The notes under the pieces were generated by a model that saw only the letters and a list, made by a program, of their open reading frames with translations, was not told where the DNA came from and ran no database searches. A program made the translations under genes and the position numbers. This document shows, one piece after another, positions 26,429 to 35,133 of a stretch of 64,000 bases of DNA. Source of the stretch: Streptomyces sp. TLI_235 (lineage in GTDB: Bacteria > Actinomycetota > Actinomycetes > Streptomycetales > Streptomycetaceae); assembly GCA_002300355.1 (NCBI GenBank), contig NSGV01000004.1, positions 186,001 to 250,000 of the forward strand. The letters are read 5' to 3'. The first letter of the stretch is position 1; every line of letters begins with the position of its first letter.

Positions 26429-27679
26429 ATGTCTCTGTCATATGACGAACTCCGTCATCTGTCACGCGAAGCGGGGTTCGAGGACGGCGACGTCGACGTT
26501 GCCGCCGCGGTTGCCATGGCCGAGTCCACCGGTCGTCCGGAGGCGGTCGGCGACCAGACCCTGGCCAACGCGAAGTGGGGTCCCAGCATCGGCCTGTTCC
26601 AGATCAGATCGCTCCGCCGGCCGCAGGACTTCGGGTTCCCCGACAGCCTGCGGGTCGAGCACGCGCTCTACGGGCCCACGTACAACGCCAAGGTCGCGCG
26701 GGCGATCCAGACCCAGGCGCACGGGTGGTCGCCCTGGTCCACGTACACCAGCGGCCGCTACCGCGACTTCCTGCCGAACGGAACCCACGACGCGGTCCGC
26801 CCGTCGAGGTCCAACGTGCGCAAGTGCCTGGAGATCCTGCTGAACGAGGCGGGATACAAGGAGGGCCCCAACAACCACAACAAGTACGCCAAGGAGCTCA
26901 TCGACGCCGGCAAGGCGCCGGCGTGGTGGCAGAACCAGGAGTGGTGCTACATCTTCCAGTCCTGGGGCACCTGGAAGGCGGGCCTGGAGGACTACTGCAA
27001 GCTGTCGGCCTTCTGCCCGGACGGTGTGACGTACTACAAGGGCAAGGGTTGGTGGTCGTCGTTCCCGATGATCGGCGCCGAGGTCTTCTACGGCACCGCC
27101 GCCGAGCGGTGGGGCGCCGGCGGCTCCCACATCGAGCGGGTCCACCGGTTCGACCAGGAGCACATCTGGACGATCGGAGGCAACACCAACACCACCGGCG
27201 CGAGCAACGGCGACGGCGTCTACAAGCGCGGACCGATCCGCCGCCGCGAGGTCAGGGTGTACGGCTACGGCTGCCCGCCGTTCCCCGAGGGGCGGCTCTC
27301 CGCCGATCCCCGCTGGGGCGGGCTGACCTCCGCCTCGTACACCGATCTTCCGCAGGCCCCGACGGACCCGGACGGCCAGGACCCCCGGCCCTGGGTGTAC
27401 CTCGGCCAGCTGGAGCACGCCATCGCCGCGGACGTCCTGGCCCCGACCGGCCACCGCTCGTACAGCTGGGAGCAGGTGCTCCTGGTCGAGAAGGCGCTGG
27501 CGGAGGAAGGGGTGCTCGACCCGCGGTGGGCCGACGGGTCGTGGGGCACCCTCACACTGAAGGCCTACGCGGCGTGGCAGGAGCACTGCGGCTTCACCGG
27601 AGCCGCCGCCGACGGCCACCCGGACCTCGAGTCCATGCAGAAGCTCGCCGACGCCCACGAATTCAGGGTCGGCAACTGA
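26429..27679 (+). CDS. Actinophage-type endolysin/peptidoglycan hydrolase
   Basis: 416 residues from ATG 26429. An N-terminal lytic-transglycosylase-like domain (AAAVAMAESTGRPEAVGD, GPSIGLFQIRS) spans about 1-150. A CHAP-like amidase domain (about 160-290: AWWQNQEWCYIFQSWGTW with the Cys, SHIERVHRF with the His, GGNTN) follows. A C-terminal wall-binding domain (about 330-416) carries YSWEQVLLVEKALAEEGVLD and SWGTLTLKAYAAWQ. This order is that of Streptomyces phage lysins. It has no signal peptide. No other phage gene is nearby. Confidence 0.88.
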   Translation: MSLSYDELRHLSREAGFEDGDVDVAAAVAMAESTGRPEAVGDQTLANAKWGPSIGLFQIRSLRRPQDFGFPDSLRVEHALYGPTYNAKVARAIQTQAHGWSPWSTYTSGRYRDFLPNGTHDAVRPSRSNVRKCLEILLNEAGYKEGPNNHNKYAKELIDAGKAPAWWQNQEWCYIFQSWGTWKAGLEDYCKLSAFCPDGVTYYKGKGWWSSFPMIGAEVFYGTAAERWGAGGSHIERVHRFDQEHIWTIGGNTNTTGASNGDGVYKRGPIRRREVRVYGYGCPPFPEGRLSADPRWGGLTSASYTDLPQAPTDPDGQDPRPWVYLGQLEHAIAADVLAPTGHRSYSWEQVLLVEKALAEEGVLDPRWADGSWGTLTLKAYAAWQEHCGFTGAAADGHPDLESMQKLADAHEFRVGN

Positions 27680-27811
27680 CGCGACGTCACCTCAAGGACC
27701 AACCCGCCCCACAGAGCCGGACATTCAGCGGAGACCGGCTGCCGGCCGAACCCCGTCCGGACATCACCGCTTCGCCGGTGCCCGGCCTGGCCGACGACAA
27801 CAGGAGAAGTC

Positions 27812-28780
27812 ATGGGCGTCATAGGGACCTGGAACCTGGAGAACTTCTGCCAGCCACTGCCCGCCGGCAGCCCGCCCGACCCGAACAGGTGTGCGGCGAA
27901 GGACCAGGCAACGTACGAGGCCAAGGTCGAAGCCCTGGCCGGCGTCATCACGGAGATCGGGCTGGACCTGCTCGGCGTGCAGGAGGTCGGCAGCCAGGAA
28001 GCCCTCGACGACCTGGTCGCCGCCCTGCCCGGCAGCTGGCACACCGCACTCTCGAACCACCCCGACCCGCGCGGCATCCGGGTCGGCTTCATCAGCCGCT
28101 GGCCGCTGCTGGACATCCAGCACCGCGTGTCGTTCCCCACCCACCTCGGAGCCGTCCAGGTCGAGGACGACGGAACCACCATCCACGAGATGGGCCGCGG
28201 CGGCCTGTCCGTCCGCGTCGAACCCAACCCCGGCAGCAGCCTCCACGTGGCCGTCTGCCACCTCAAGTCGAAACTGCTGACCTTCCCCGGCGGCCAACAC
28301 AGCACCCACGACGAAGGCCTGCGCGCCCGCTTCGCCGCGTACGCGCTGTTCCGTCGCGGCGCCGAGGCGGTCACCATGCGCGAACTCTCCGACGACCTGC
28401 TGCAGGGCGGCGGCCAGAACCGCGACGTCATCGTGCTCGGTGACCTCAACGACGAATGGAAGGCCGCCACCACCCAGATCCTCTACGGCCCGCCCGGCTC
28501 CCAGATCGGCACCGGCGGCTTCGACCACCCCGACCAGGGCGACGCCAAACGCCTGTGGAACCTCGCACCGCGCATCCTCGAACAGGGCGGATTCTCCCGT
28601 GTCTTCGAGGGGCAGCACGAACTGATCGACCACATCCTGATCAGCCACTCCCTGCTCGCCAAACTCCAGGACGTCACCACCGGCGTCGAGAAGCTGCCCA
28701 GCGTGACCGAGGCCCACCCCACCGCGTCGCACGACAAGCCGTCCGACCACTCTCCCGTCGCCGCCACCTTCACCCTGTAG
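27812..28780 (+). CDS. Endonuclease/exonuclease/phosphatase-fold protein
   Basis: 322 residues after AGGAGA. It shows the EEP (DNase I-like) catalytic set: TWNLENF (Asn), LLGVQEVGS (Glu), VCHLKSK, VIVLGDLND (Asp, Asn) and SDHSPVAATF at the end (Asp-His). It has no signal peptide, so it may cut DNA or phospho-substrates in the cytoplasm or after lysis. It follows the lysin gene by 132 bases on the same strand, and the two may be expressed together. Confidence 0.92.
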   Translation: MGVIGTWNLENFCQPLPAGSPPDPNRCAAKDQATYEAKVEALAGVITEIGLDLLGVQEVGSQEALDDLVAALPGSWHTALSNHPDPRGIRVGFISRWPLLDIQHRVSFPTHLGAVQVEDDGTTIHEMGRGGLSVRVEPNPGSSLHVAVCHLKSKLLTFPGGQHSTHDEGLRARFAAYALFRRGAEAVTMRELSDDLLQGGGQNRDVIVLGDLNDEWKAATTQILYGPPGSQIGTGGFDHPDQGDAKRLWNLAPRILEQGGFSRVFEGQHELIDHILISHSLLAKLQDVTTGVEKLPSVTEAHPTASHDKPSDHSPVAATFTL

Positions 28781-28951
28781 CAACCCGGCCCGGCGCCGCC
28801 TGCGCTCGCCGTTGCCTGCCCGAGCGGGGGCGACGCAGGACGGCTGCCGTGCAGAGGGGATTCCCCCCGCGGTTCACTGCGACGGGCGGACTGTGTCCCT
28901 CGCTGTATGGCTCTGCGAGGGACCGCCCGATGCGCCTCCTGCGGGCCGGGA

Positions 28952-30148
28952 TCACCACCGCGACCAGGGCGTGTTCCATCCGCTCAGGCCGTTGTCGGGC
29001 TCCAGCGGCAGCTTCTTGACGGAGTTTCGGACGATCACGACGTCGCCGACCAGCGACGCCGCGTAGACCTTGCCGGCGGTGGAGTTCTCGTCGCCTTCCG
29101 GGGTGTCGGCCATGCCGATGCAGCCGTGGCTGATGTTCGCGTGCCCGGCCACTCCGCGGGCCTGCGGGTTGCCGTGCAGGTAGGTGCCGCTGGTGGTCAG
29201 GCGCATCGCGTGCGGCTCGACGGCTTCGTAGCCCTCGCCGACGAGGTTGGTCTGGCCTTCGGAGGTCATCTTCTCCATGCGGCTCCGGCCCGAGATGACC
29301 ATGATGCCGTTCCAGGACGGGTTCTCGTCGGTGCCGGCGACGATCGGGACGGTCTGGTCGGGCCTGCCGTCCTCCTTGACCACCATCTGGTGGGTGCGGG
29401 CGTCGACCTCGCTGATCCGGGAGCGGGCGACGGTGAAGCTCTCGTCGCGCTGGGTCGCGCCGAACACGCCGGGGGCGAGCTCCACGCTCTTGGTGCGCAG
29501 GTGGACCTTCACCGAGGTGCCGGGCTTCCAGTACTCGGCGGGCCGCAGGTCGAGCCGGGTGTCGCCCTCGAACCAGTGGCCCTTGATCTCGGATCCGTCC
29601 GAGGCCTCGACCACGACGGCCTTCTCGGCCTCCTTCTTGTTCTTGACCTTCACGCCGAAGTGGACCGAGATGATCATGCCGACGCCGAACCTCTGACCGG
29701 TCACCACGTTGTCCTCGACCTTGGCGGTCTTCGCGGGGGTCAGGGTGGTGAAGCTGCTGGTGGCGGTGGTCGTCACACCGGCGGCATCCGCGGCCTTGGC
29801 GTTCACCGTGTAGGACGACCCGACCGCGAGGCTGCCGACGGCCGGGGTCCAGCTGAGGCCGTCGGGGGCGATGGAGCCCTCGACCGGCTTGCCGTCCTTA
29901 CCCGTCACCGCGACCTCGGTGAGCTTTCCGGTCGCCACCGAGACCTTGACCGCACCCGGCGCCACGTTCTGCGCTCCGTGCGCGGGCTCTATCGACAGCA
30001 CGGCCGCAGACGCCTTCGCCGCACCACCCTTGCCGCCGGCTTCCCCCGGACCGGCCGAGCCGGCCGTCCCGGCGCCTCCACCACCACTGCACGCGGCCAA
30101 CAGCGCGACCCCGCTCAGCGCCGCGCCCACCATCGAAATCCGTCGCAC
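28952..30148 (-). CDS. L,D-transpeptidase lipoprotein with Ig-like domains
   Basis: 398 residues from GTG 30148, eight bases after GGAGG; the GTG at 30163 overlaps that site. The signal ends in the lipobox LLAAC. A Gly-rich spacer leads to two Ig-like domains (about 50-250) and a YkuD domain with HGNPQARGVAGHANISHGCI; the catalytic Cys is about residue 343. This is the Mycobacterium LdtMt2-like layout. The enzyme makes 3-3 cross-links in peptidoglycan outside the membrane. Confidence 0.95.
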   Translation of the reverse strand: MRRISMVGAALSGVALLAACSGGGGAGTAGSAGPGEAGGKGGAAKASAAVLSIEPAHGAQNVAPGAVKVSVATGKLTEVAVTGKDGKPVEGSIAPDGLSWTPAVGSLAVGSSYTVNAKAADAAGVTTTATSSFTTLTPAKTAKVEDNVVTGQRFGVGMIISVHFGVKVKNKKEAEKAVVVEASDGSEIKGHWFEGDTRLDLRPAEYWKPGTSVKVHLRTKSVELAPGVFGATQRDESFTVARSRISEVDARTHQMVVKEDGRPDQTVPIVAGTDENPSWNGIMVISGRSRMEKMTSEGQTNLVGEGYEAVEPHAMRLTTSGTYLHGNPQARGVAGHANISHGCIGMADTPEGDENSTAGKVYAASLVGDVVIVRNSVKKLPLEPDNGLSGWNTPWSRW

Positions 30149-30272
30149 GACGACCCCCTCCACTTGATCTTCCGGAGAGACACACGCGTCGAAGGGCTCA
30201 GAGGTTCCGGTCGGATCTCTCGATCAATGTCACGATTCCGCACGGACGGAACCCGGCACCGATCCGCGGCCG

Positions 30273-30308
30273 CCTCCGGGTGGTCCCGAGGACGGGACCA
30301 CCCGGAGG
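30273..30308 (-). terminator. Strong terminator hairpin
   Basis: A perfect 16-base stem (CCTCCGGGTGGTCCCG with its complement) and AGGA loop, starting 19 bases past the stop of the minus-strand hydrolase-like gene. It separates that gene from the L,D-transpeptidase gene. Confidence 0.85.
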
Positions 30309-30326
30309 GCAGCGGGTGACGGGTGC

Positions 30327-31811
30327 TCAGTCCGTGCAGGTGGTGCCGACTGCCGGCAGTGCACGGGTGGTCAGGTAGCGGTTGGTGGCGTTCCTGGCGC
30401 ACGTGGAGGCCAGGAACATGCTGTAGTCGTCGCCTTCGTGGGCGAGGACGATACTTCCGGGCAGCTGGGCCGCCATGGCCGCGCCCGCCTGGTACGGCGC
30501 CAGGGCCTGGTGGGTGGACTGCAGGATCAGCGCCGGCGGCGCGCCGTGGACCGGGGCACCCGCAGGAACCGGCGCGGCCGGGAAGGGCCAGCCGAGGCAG
30601 CCGGCGATCGCCTTGTACGAGCGGACGGCGCCGCCCAGATGCGGGGACACGCGGGCGAGCTCCTTCTGCAGCCGGCCGAGCTCGTCGAAGGTCCGTACCG
30701 GGCGTGCGTTGTCCAGGCAGGCGGGCACCTGGACCTGCACCTGGTCGAGGGTGTCGTCCGGGTCGTGGGTGAAGTCCACCGCGTCGTTCTCCTGCTGCGC
30801 CCTGACGATGGCCTTGGCCAGCTCGGGCCAGGTGGGATAGGTCAGGGTCAGGTAGTCCTGGGTGGCCTCGCGGATGTCCTCGCCGGTCAGCGCCGGGTGG
30901 GCCGCGCTCCCGGTCGGGATCGGCGTCCGGTCGGCACGGGCGACGAGGGCGTCGTACTCGGCCGCGACGTCCTTGCCGTGCAGCGCGCAGTCCTTCGACG
31001 CGGTGCACCAGGCGGCGAAGCGGTTGAAGGCCGTCTCGGCAGCCGTGGCCTCCTGGGTGACCCGCGCGAGCGGCGAGCCGGTGTCGTCCAGCGCGGTGTC
31101 GAGCACCATCGTGCGCAGCCGGCCCGGGTAGAGGTTGGCGTAGGTGCGGCCGAGCAGCGTGCTGTAGTGGATGCCGTACCAGTTGATCTGCTGCTCGCCC
31201 AGCCCGGTGCGCACCGCCTCGAAGTCCCGTGCGGTGCTGGTCAGGTCAACGTGGGCGGTGAGGCGGCCGTTGCGGCGCAGGCAGTCGTCGGCGAAGGCCC
31301 GGTTGTGGGCCACCAGCGCGTCGAACGCGGCCCGGTTCCGGGGGTAGTGGCTGACGCCGGCCGGCTTGGGCGGCTCGCCGCAGAGGATCGGCGTGCTGTG
31401 TCCCACTCCGCGCGGGTCCACCGCGACCAGGTCGAACTTGCCGGTCATGTCGCCGGCGAACGCCGGCAGGTGGGCGCGCATCGCCAGGCGAAGCTGCTCG
31501 ATCGAGGAGCCGCCCGCGCCGTCGTTGAGGAGGAGGGTGCCCTGGCGGTGCGCCAGGTCGTCGGCGGGCCGGCGGACCAGGGAGAGGGTGAGGCTGCCGT
31601 CGCCGGGGTGGGACCAGTCCACCGGCACCCGGATCGATCCGCACTGCATGTTCGTGAAGTCGGCGTCGGCGCAGGCGTGCCAGTCGATGCCGCCGGCGGG
31701 CGGCCGGTGGTCGGCGCCCTCGGTCTGCGCGATCGCCGGTGCGGCGAGTGTGGCCGCCAGCGCGGTGAGGGCGGCGGCGGCCCAGCGGCGGGTGTGTCGG
31801 TTGTTCGTCAT
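30327..31811 (-). CDS. Secreted S33-type alpha/beta hydrolase lacking its catalytic triad
   Basis: 494 residues with a Sec signal (TRRWAAAALTALAATLAAPA). The overall sequence follows the SlpD/SlpE tripeptidyl-aminopeptidase family: CGSIRVPVDWSHP, FDLVAVDPRGVGHS and the C-terminal TAP-like domain. The nucleophile elbow, G-x-S-x-G in the family, reads GIHYS (His215). The acid box (D-P-x-T-P-Y) reads QALAPY and the His box reads GDDYSMF. All three triad residues thus seem replaced. It may be a binding protein or pseudoenzyme. The frame is intact, with a terminator behind it. Confidence 0.88.
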   Translation of the reverse strand: MTNNRHTRRWAAAALTALAATLAAPAIAQTEGADHRPPAGGIDWHACADADFTNMQCGSIRVPVDWSHPGDGSLTLSLVRRPADDLAHRQGTLLLNDGAGGSSIEQLRLAMRAHLPAFAGDMTGKFDLVAVDPRGVGHSTPILCGEPPKPAGVSHYPRNRAAFDALVAHNRAFADDCLRRNGRLTAHVDLTSTARDFEAVRTGLGEQQINWYGIHYSTLLGRTYANLYPGRLRTMVLDTALDDTGSPLARVTQEATAAETAFNRFAAWCTASKDCALHGKDVAAEYDALVARADRTPIPTGSAAHPALTGEDIREATQDYLTLTYPTWPELAKAIVRAQQENDAVDFTHDPDDTLDQVQVQVPACLDNARPVRTFDELGRLQKELARVSPHLGGAVRSYKAIAGCLGWPFPAAPVPAGAPVHGAPPALILQSTHQALAPYQAGAAMAAQLPGSIVLAHEGDDYSMFLASTCARNATNRYLTTRALPAVGTTCTD

Positions 31812-32321
31812 GGGAACGTCCTTGGTTCTTCCTCGGGCGGATGCCAGGGCGGGCGGGGCCGCCCGGGGAGGGGGCGGGGGCTTGCGGTCTGCGGGTCAGC
31901 CCGTACGGCCGGCTCCGGCGTGGATCTGCGGGAGCGTCACATCGACGGCCGGGGTGCGAGCGTCAGTCGAGCCGCGGTGAGTGCTGCTCGTGCCGCCGTC
32001 GCCTGCCCCGGTGGGCGCGGTGCGCGGCCTGTTCCGTCTGCGTGTGTGCAACGTTCATGGCGCAGAGACTCGTGCCGGACGGTGTCCACTTGCCAGGTCC
32101 GGCGGGGCGGGGACGGTGTCCACTGCTGTCCGGACCTGTCCACCCGGCGCTGGGGACGGGGTCCGGACCGACGCGTGGCTCGTCTCAGGGTGCAGGCGGC
32201 GAAGGCGCCGGTGTCGTGGCCGGGCCGGGTGGGTGGGGCCGGGTGTCCTGGAGTGGTGTCGACGGCAACGGCGGGTGGTGGGGGGGACGCTGGAGTTCCG
32301 GAGGCAGGTAGGAGAGACGGT
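31812..32321. other. Long intergenic region with direct repeats
   Basis: 510 bases between two divergent genes with no supported gene. It contains two exact copies of GGACGGTGTCCACT and AGGAGA for the next gene at 32310-32315. Confidence 0.5.
32077..32124. repeat. Two 14-bp direct repeats, operator-like
   Basis: GGACGGTGTCCACT occurs at 32077-32090 and 32111-32124, 34 bases apart (about three helix turns). Each copy holds the small symmetry GGAC-N3-GTCC. A related GGACCTGTCCAC follows at 32132. Repeats in phase upstream of a gene suggest a regulator site. Confidence 0.45.
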
Positions 32322-32924
32322 GTGAGCGTGCACAGCCGGCGGGACTCCCCGGGGCGAGGTGCCGTGGGCGGGCCCAAGGGCGGGGAGGGGGCGGCGGGCG
32401 ACTCCGGTGTGCTGGGGACCGCGATCGGCGTCGTGCTGGCGTTCTCGTTCGCCTCGGGTTCGTGGCAGTGGTTCTCCACCTACCCCGGTGTGACGCTCCT
32501 CGCCGTGATCCTCTCCTTCGGCCGCATACGGGTGTGGACGTCAGGCCGACCCGGCGCCTACACATGGAGTCTGGCGGCGTATTCGCTGGTGGTGGGGCTC
32601 TGCGTGGCGCTGACGCTGGCTCCCGCCCTGCAGCGCTGGGCCTGGCTGTTCCCCATGCCGGAAACCCGGCAGGGGTGCGCGGATTCGGGCCGGTACGAGA
32701 GTCTGCGGACGCAGGCGGCTCTGGGCGACCTGGCCGGTCGTGACGCCGACGCGCCGGCCCATGCGCAGCAGCAGCAGAGCCGCGAGGCCGTCGACGACTG
32801 CCTCGCAGCGACGACGACCCGTTGGCTGCCGGCATACGCGCTGGGAACGGCTCTGCTGGTCGTCGCGGGTTCGTGGACGTGGGGGCGGGCACGGGCGCGG
32901 AGGGCGGCCCCCGGATCCGACTGA
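32322..32924 (+). CDS. Hypothetical integral membrane protein
   Basis: 200 residues from GTG 32322, six bases after AGGAGA. Four hydrophobic segments: GTAIGVVLAFSFASGSW, YPGVTLLAVILSFG, AAYSLVVGLCVALTLAP and, after an extracytoplasmic loop with two Cys (QGCADSGRYE, DDCLAATT), ALGTALLVVAGSWTWG. The tail is Arg-rich. The frame continues far upstream without a start of its own. No family is recognised. Confidence 0.7.
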   Translation: MSVHSRRDSPGRGAVGGPKGGEGAAGDSGVLGTAIGVVLAFSFASGSWQWFSTYPGVTLLAVILSFGRIRVWTSGRPGAYTWSLAAYSLVVGLCVALTLAPALQRWAWLFPMPETRQGCADSGRYESLRTQAALGDLAGRDADAPAHAQQQQSREAVDDCLAATTTRWLPAYALGTALLVVAGSWTWGRARARRAAPGSD

Positions 32925-33044
32925 ACGGGCCCGGCACTGCACCCACCGCCCCGCGGCCACCGGGAGTGGATCAGATGCCGTGCCCCCGATCGGTCGCCCC
33001 GGCCGGCGGCCCCGGCGGCCCCGGCGGCGCCGCGAGAGTGGCTG

Positions 33045-34088
33045 TCACAGCTGGAGGCCCGGACGGGCTCCGGCCGGCGTGGCAGGTGGGAGACCGGCGG
33101 TGGCTCGGCCGGGGGTGCGGGTCGCGTGGAGCAGGCGCCGGCCGAGGTGCGTGAGGCTGTGGCGGGCCCGGCCGTGCTCGCGGGTGGTGGTGATCAGGCC
33201 CCCTGCTCGCAGGGCGTTGAGGTGGTGGCTGGCGGTCGCGGCGGAGATGTCGACCCGGGTGGCGAGCTCGGTCGTGCTGCAGACGACGGTGAGGGCGGCG
33301 AGGACCGCAGCCCTGGTGCGGCCCAGCAGACGTGTCAGGCCCGGGTCGATGCGCATGCCGTCCGCCGGGAGGGCGGCGCGGTCGTGCTGCACCGGAATGT
33401 AGACCTCGACGGGGGCCTGTTCGTCGTAGTTGTCGAGGCGGGCCGTCGGAGTGCGCAGGAAGAACGTGGGCACCAGCAGGAGGCCCCGGCCTTCGAGGTG
33501 GAGGTCCACATCGTGCGGGATGTGGCACGGGACGGTCAGGATCGGGAACTCCCAACCGATGGACGGGTGCAGGCCGCTCAGCAGGGCCCCGGGCCCGGCT
33601 GCCGTGCCGTCGAACGCGGCCTGGACGGCCCGCTCCACGTACTGCCAGGTCGGTGCGATGGCGACGCGGTGATAGGTGTCCAGCAGCCGGGACAGCCGGC
33701 CGGTCGCCTCCGGCCGCCGGTGGTGGATGTCGACGACCCACTGCGGCAGTGCGGGGCGCATGGTGCGCGCCGACGCCAGATCGGAGACGGCCCGCGCCGC
33801 GGGCAGCGACTGCACCGCCGCCAGTCCGTCGCTCAGGCTCGTGGCACCCGTCGGGGCCATGAGAAGTTCGGGCAGAGCGCCGTCCTCCGGTGACGCAAGG
33901 TCGAACAACGGCATGTCACGCCGGCCGACGGCGGCGCGGACGTTCGCGGACCAGTGGACGAACGGTTCGCTGTACGCCTGCGGCTGTTGGAGGAGTTGGA
34001 GGCTGAACACCGTCTCCATCAGCGGCTCCGGATACGTGGCCCGGCGGATCCGCCGCAGGTCGGCGGCGGTGAAGTGACGACGAAGCAT
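33045..34088 (-). CDS. ArsR-like winged-helix transcriptional regulator
   Basis: 347 residues from ATG 34088. The N terminus LRRHFTAADLRRIR and the long helical middle are followed by a C-terminal winged helix (about 255-325): LLGRTRAAVLAALTVVCS, TELATRVDISAATASHHLNA, LRAGGLITTTREHGRARH. It is the Streptomyces type in which the ArsR/SmtB-like DNA-binding domain sits at the C terminus behind a DUF5937-like domain. No Cys metal site is seen. Divergent from the secreted protein at 34418. Confidence 0.9.
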   Translation of the reverse strand: MLRRHFTAADLRRIRRATYPEPLMETVFSLQLLQQPQAYSEPFVHWSANVRAAVGRRDMPLFDLASPEDGALPELLMAPTGATSLSDGLAAVQSLPAARAVSDLASARTMRPALPQWVVDIHHRRPEATGRLSRLLDTYHRVAIAPTWQYVERAVQAAFDGTAAGPGALLSGLHPSIGWEFPILTVPCHIPHDVDLHLEGRGLLLVPTFFLRTPTARLDNYDEQAPVEVYIPVQHDRAALPADGMRIDPGLTRLLGRTRAAVLAALTVVCSTTELATRVDISAATASHHLNALRAGGLITTTREHGRARHSLTHLGRRLLHATRTPGRATAGLPPATPAGARPGLQL

Positions 34089-34369
34089 AGGCCCCCGGCT
34101 GAAGCATTCGTGACATGTGCGGGACAAGAGTGCCGCTGATCGGGCCCGCCGCGCAACAGGCCGACCTGTTCGGCCGGACCGCGCCGGACACGCCGGGCCC
34201 GCTGGGAGAGGCCGCTTTCTCCCGGTTTCGAGCACGGTCGAATGCCATGGCCTCCCCGCCCGCCGCCGCGCACCATGGGGCGAGCCGGTCGCCGGGAGCA
34301 CACAACACCTCGGGGGCCCACCGACCGGTCGCACGGCACACGTTGCCGTTTCGCCCTGATCCTTCGGCT

Positions 34370-34391
34370 CCGCGGGCTCGACAGCCCGCGG
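34370..34391 (+). promoter_or_regulatory. Hairpin in the 5' leader of the secreted-protein gene
   Basis: CCGCGGGCT and its exact complement form a nine-base stem with a CGAC loop, ending 12 bases before AAGGAG. It could act as an operator, attenuator or mRNA stabiliser. Confidence 0.45.
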
Positions 34392-34417
34392 GCAACAGCG
34401 GACAAGGAGTTCCTCGT

Positions 34418-34974
34418 ATGACGTGGTCCACCACTGCCTCTCGCACAGGGCGTCGCATGCGGGCGGCCTCGCGGCGGCTGCCGTGGCCGGCGCGTGCCTC
34501 ACCACGGTGCCCGCGGCCCCGGCATCCGCCGCCACGCAGAAGGTGATGATCCAGAACGGCGCCTTCCGGGACTACAAGCTCTGCGCCAGCCCCAACGACG
34601 AGCTGGTGTGGCTGAAGCCCGTCAACGCCGACGACCCCTACTGCGAGTGGAAGCAGTGGGGCAGCTCCTCCCAGTTCACGCTGTACAACCCCGCCAAGGA
34701 CGAGGTCATGGCCTACACCGGCGGCAACGAGGGGTCCGTGGTGATGGAGAACCCCGGCACCTCGCCGCTCGGCCAGAACGGCGAGGTGTGGTCGTGGGGA
34801 GGCGAGGAGAACTGGGGGGCCATGGCTCTGCAGTCGTTCTGGGACAGCGGCCAGAACGTCGACGCGAAGTCCCCCGGCGACTGGGACGTCCCGCGCACCG
34901 ACCCGGTCCACACCCGCCGCTGGCGTCACGGCTACCAGCGTGAACTGACCTGGAACGCGGTGCCCCTGCACTGA
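34418..34974 (+). CDS. Secreted protein of unknown function, probable frameshift in signal peptide
   Basis: ATG 34418 is ideally placed after AAGGAG, and begins MTWSTTASRTGRRMRA, a normal signal n-region. The hydrophobic core and cleavage site (GGLAAAAVAGACLTTVPAAPA-SA) are in the frame one base off, which could otherwise start only at GTG 34423. Adding one G near 34461-34467 joins both. The mature domain of about 145 residues is rich in Trp, Asn and Tyr (CEWKQWGSSSQFTLYN, VWSWGGEENWGAMAL) and looks beta-rich. Family unknown. The ArsR-like gene is divergent. Confidence 0.7.
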
Positions 34975-35058
34975 CCGACCGGCCGGCACCGCCGGCCCGG
35001 CCCGGAAACCCGGGCAGCCGGCGGGCGCTCGGCCCGTGCCCGGCGCGCCCGCGGGTCT

Positions 35059-35094
35059 CGCTGCCGCCCCGCCCCACACACGGGGGCGGCAGCG
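35059..35094 (+). terminator. Terminator hairpin after the secreted-protein gene
   Basis: CGCTGCCGCCCC and its exact complement form a 12-base stem with a 12-base loop, followed by TT. It lies 85 bases after the stop at 34974. Confidence 0.75.
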
Positions 35095-35133
35095 TTCCGC
35101 AGGACGGGGCGGGGACCGATGGGACGGCTGTGG

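Noticed and set aside
26429..28780. Prophage
   Set aside because: Apart from the lysin there are no integrase, capsid, terminase, portal or tail genes in the window.
30438..32924. An 828-codon plus-strand open frame
   Set aside because: Most of it is antisense to the secreted hydrolase-like gene. Only the part from GTG 32322, with its own ribosome site, looks coding.
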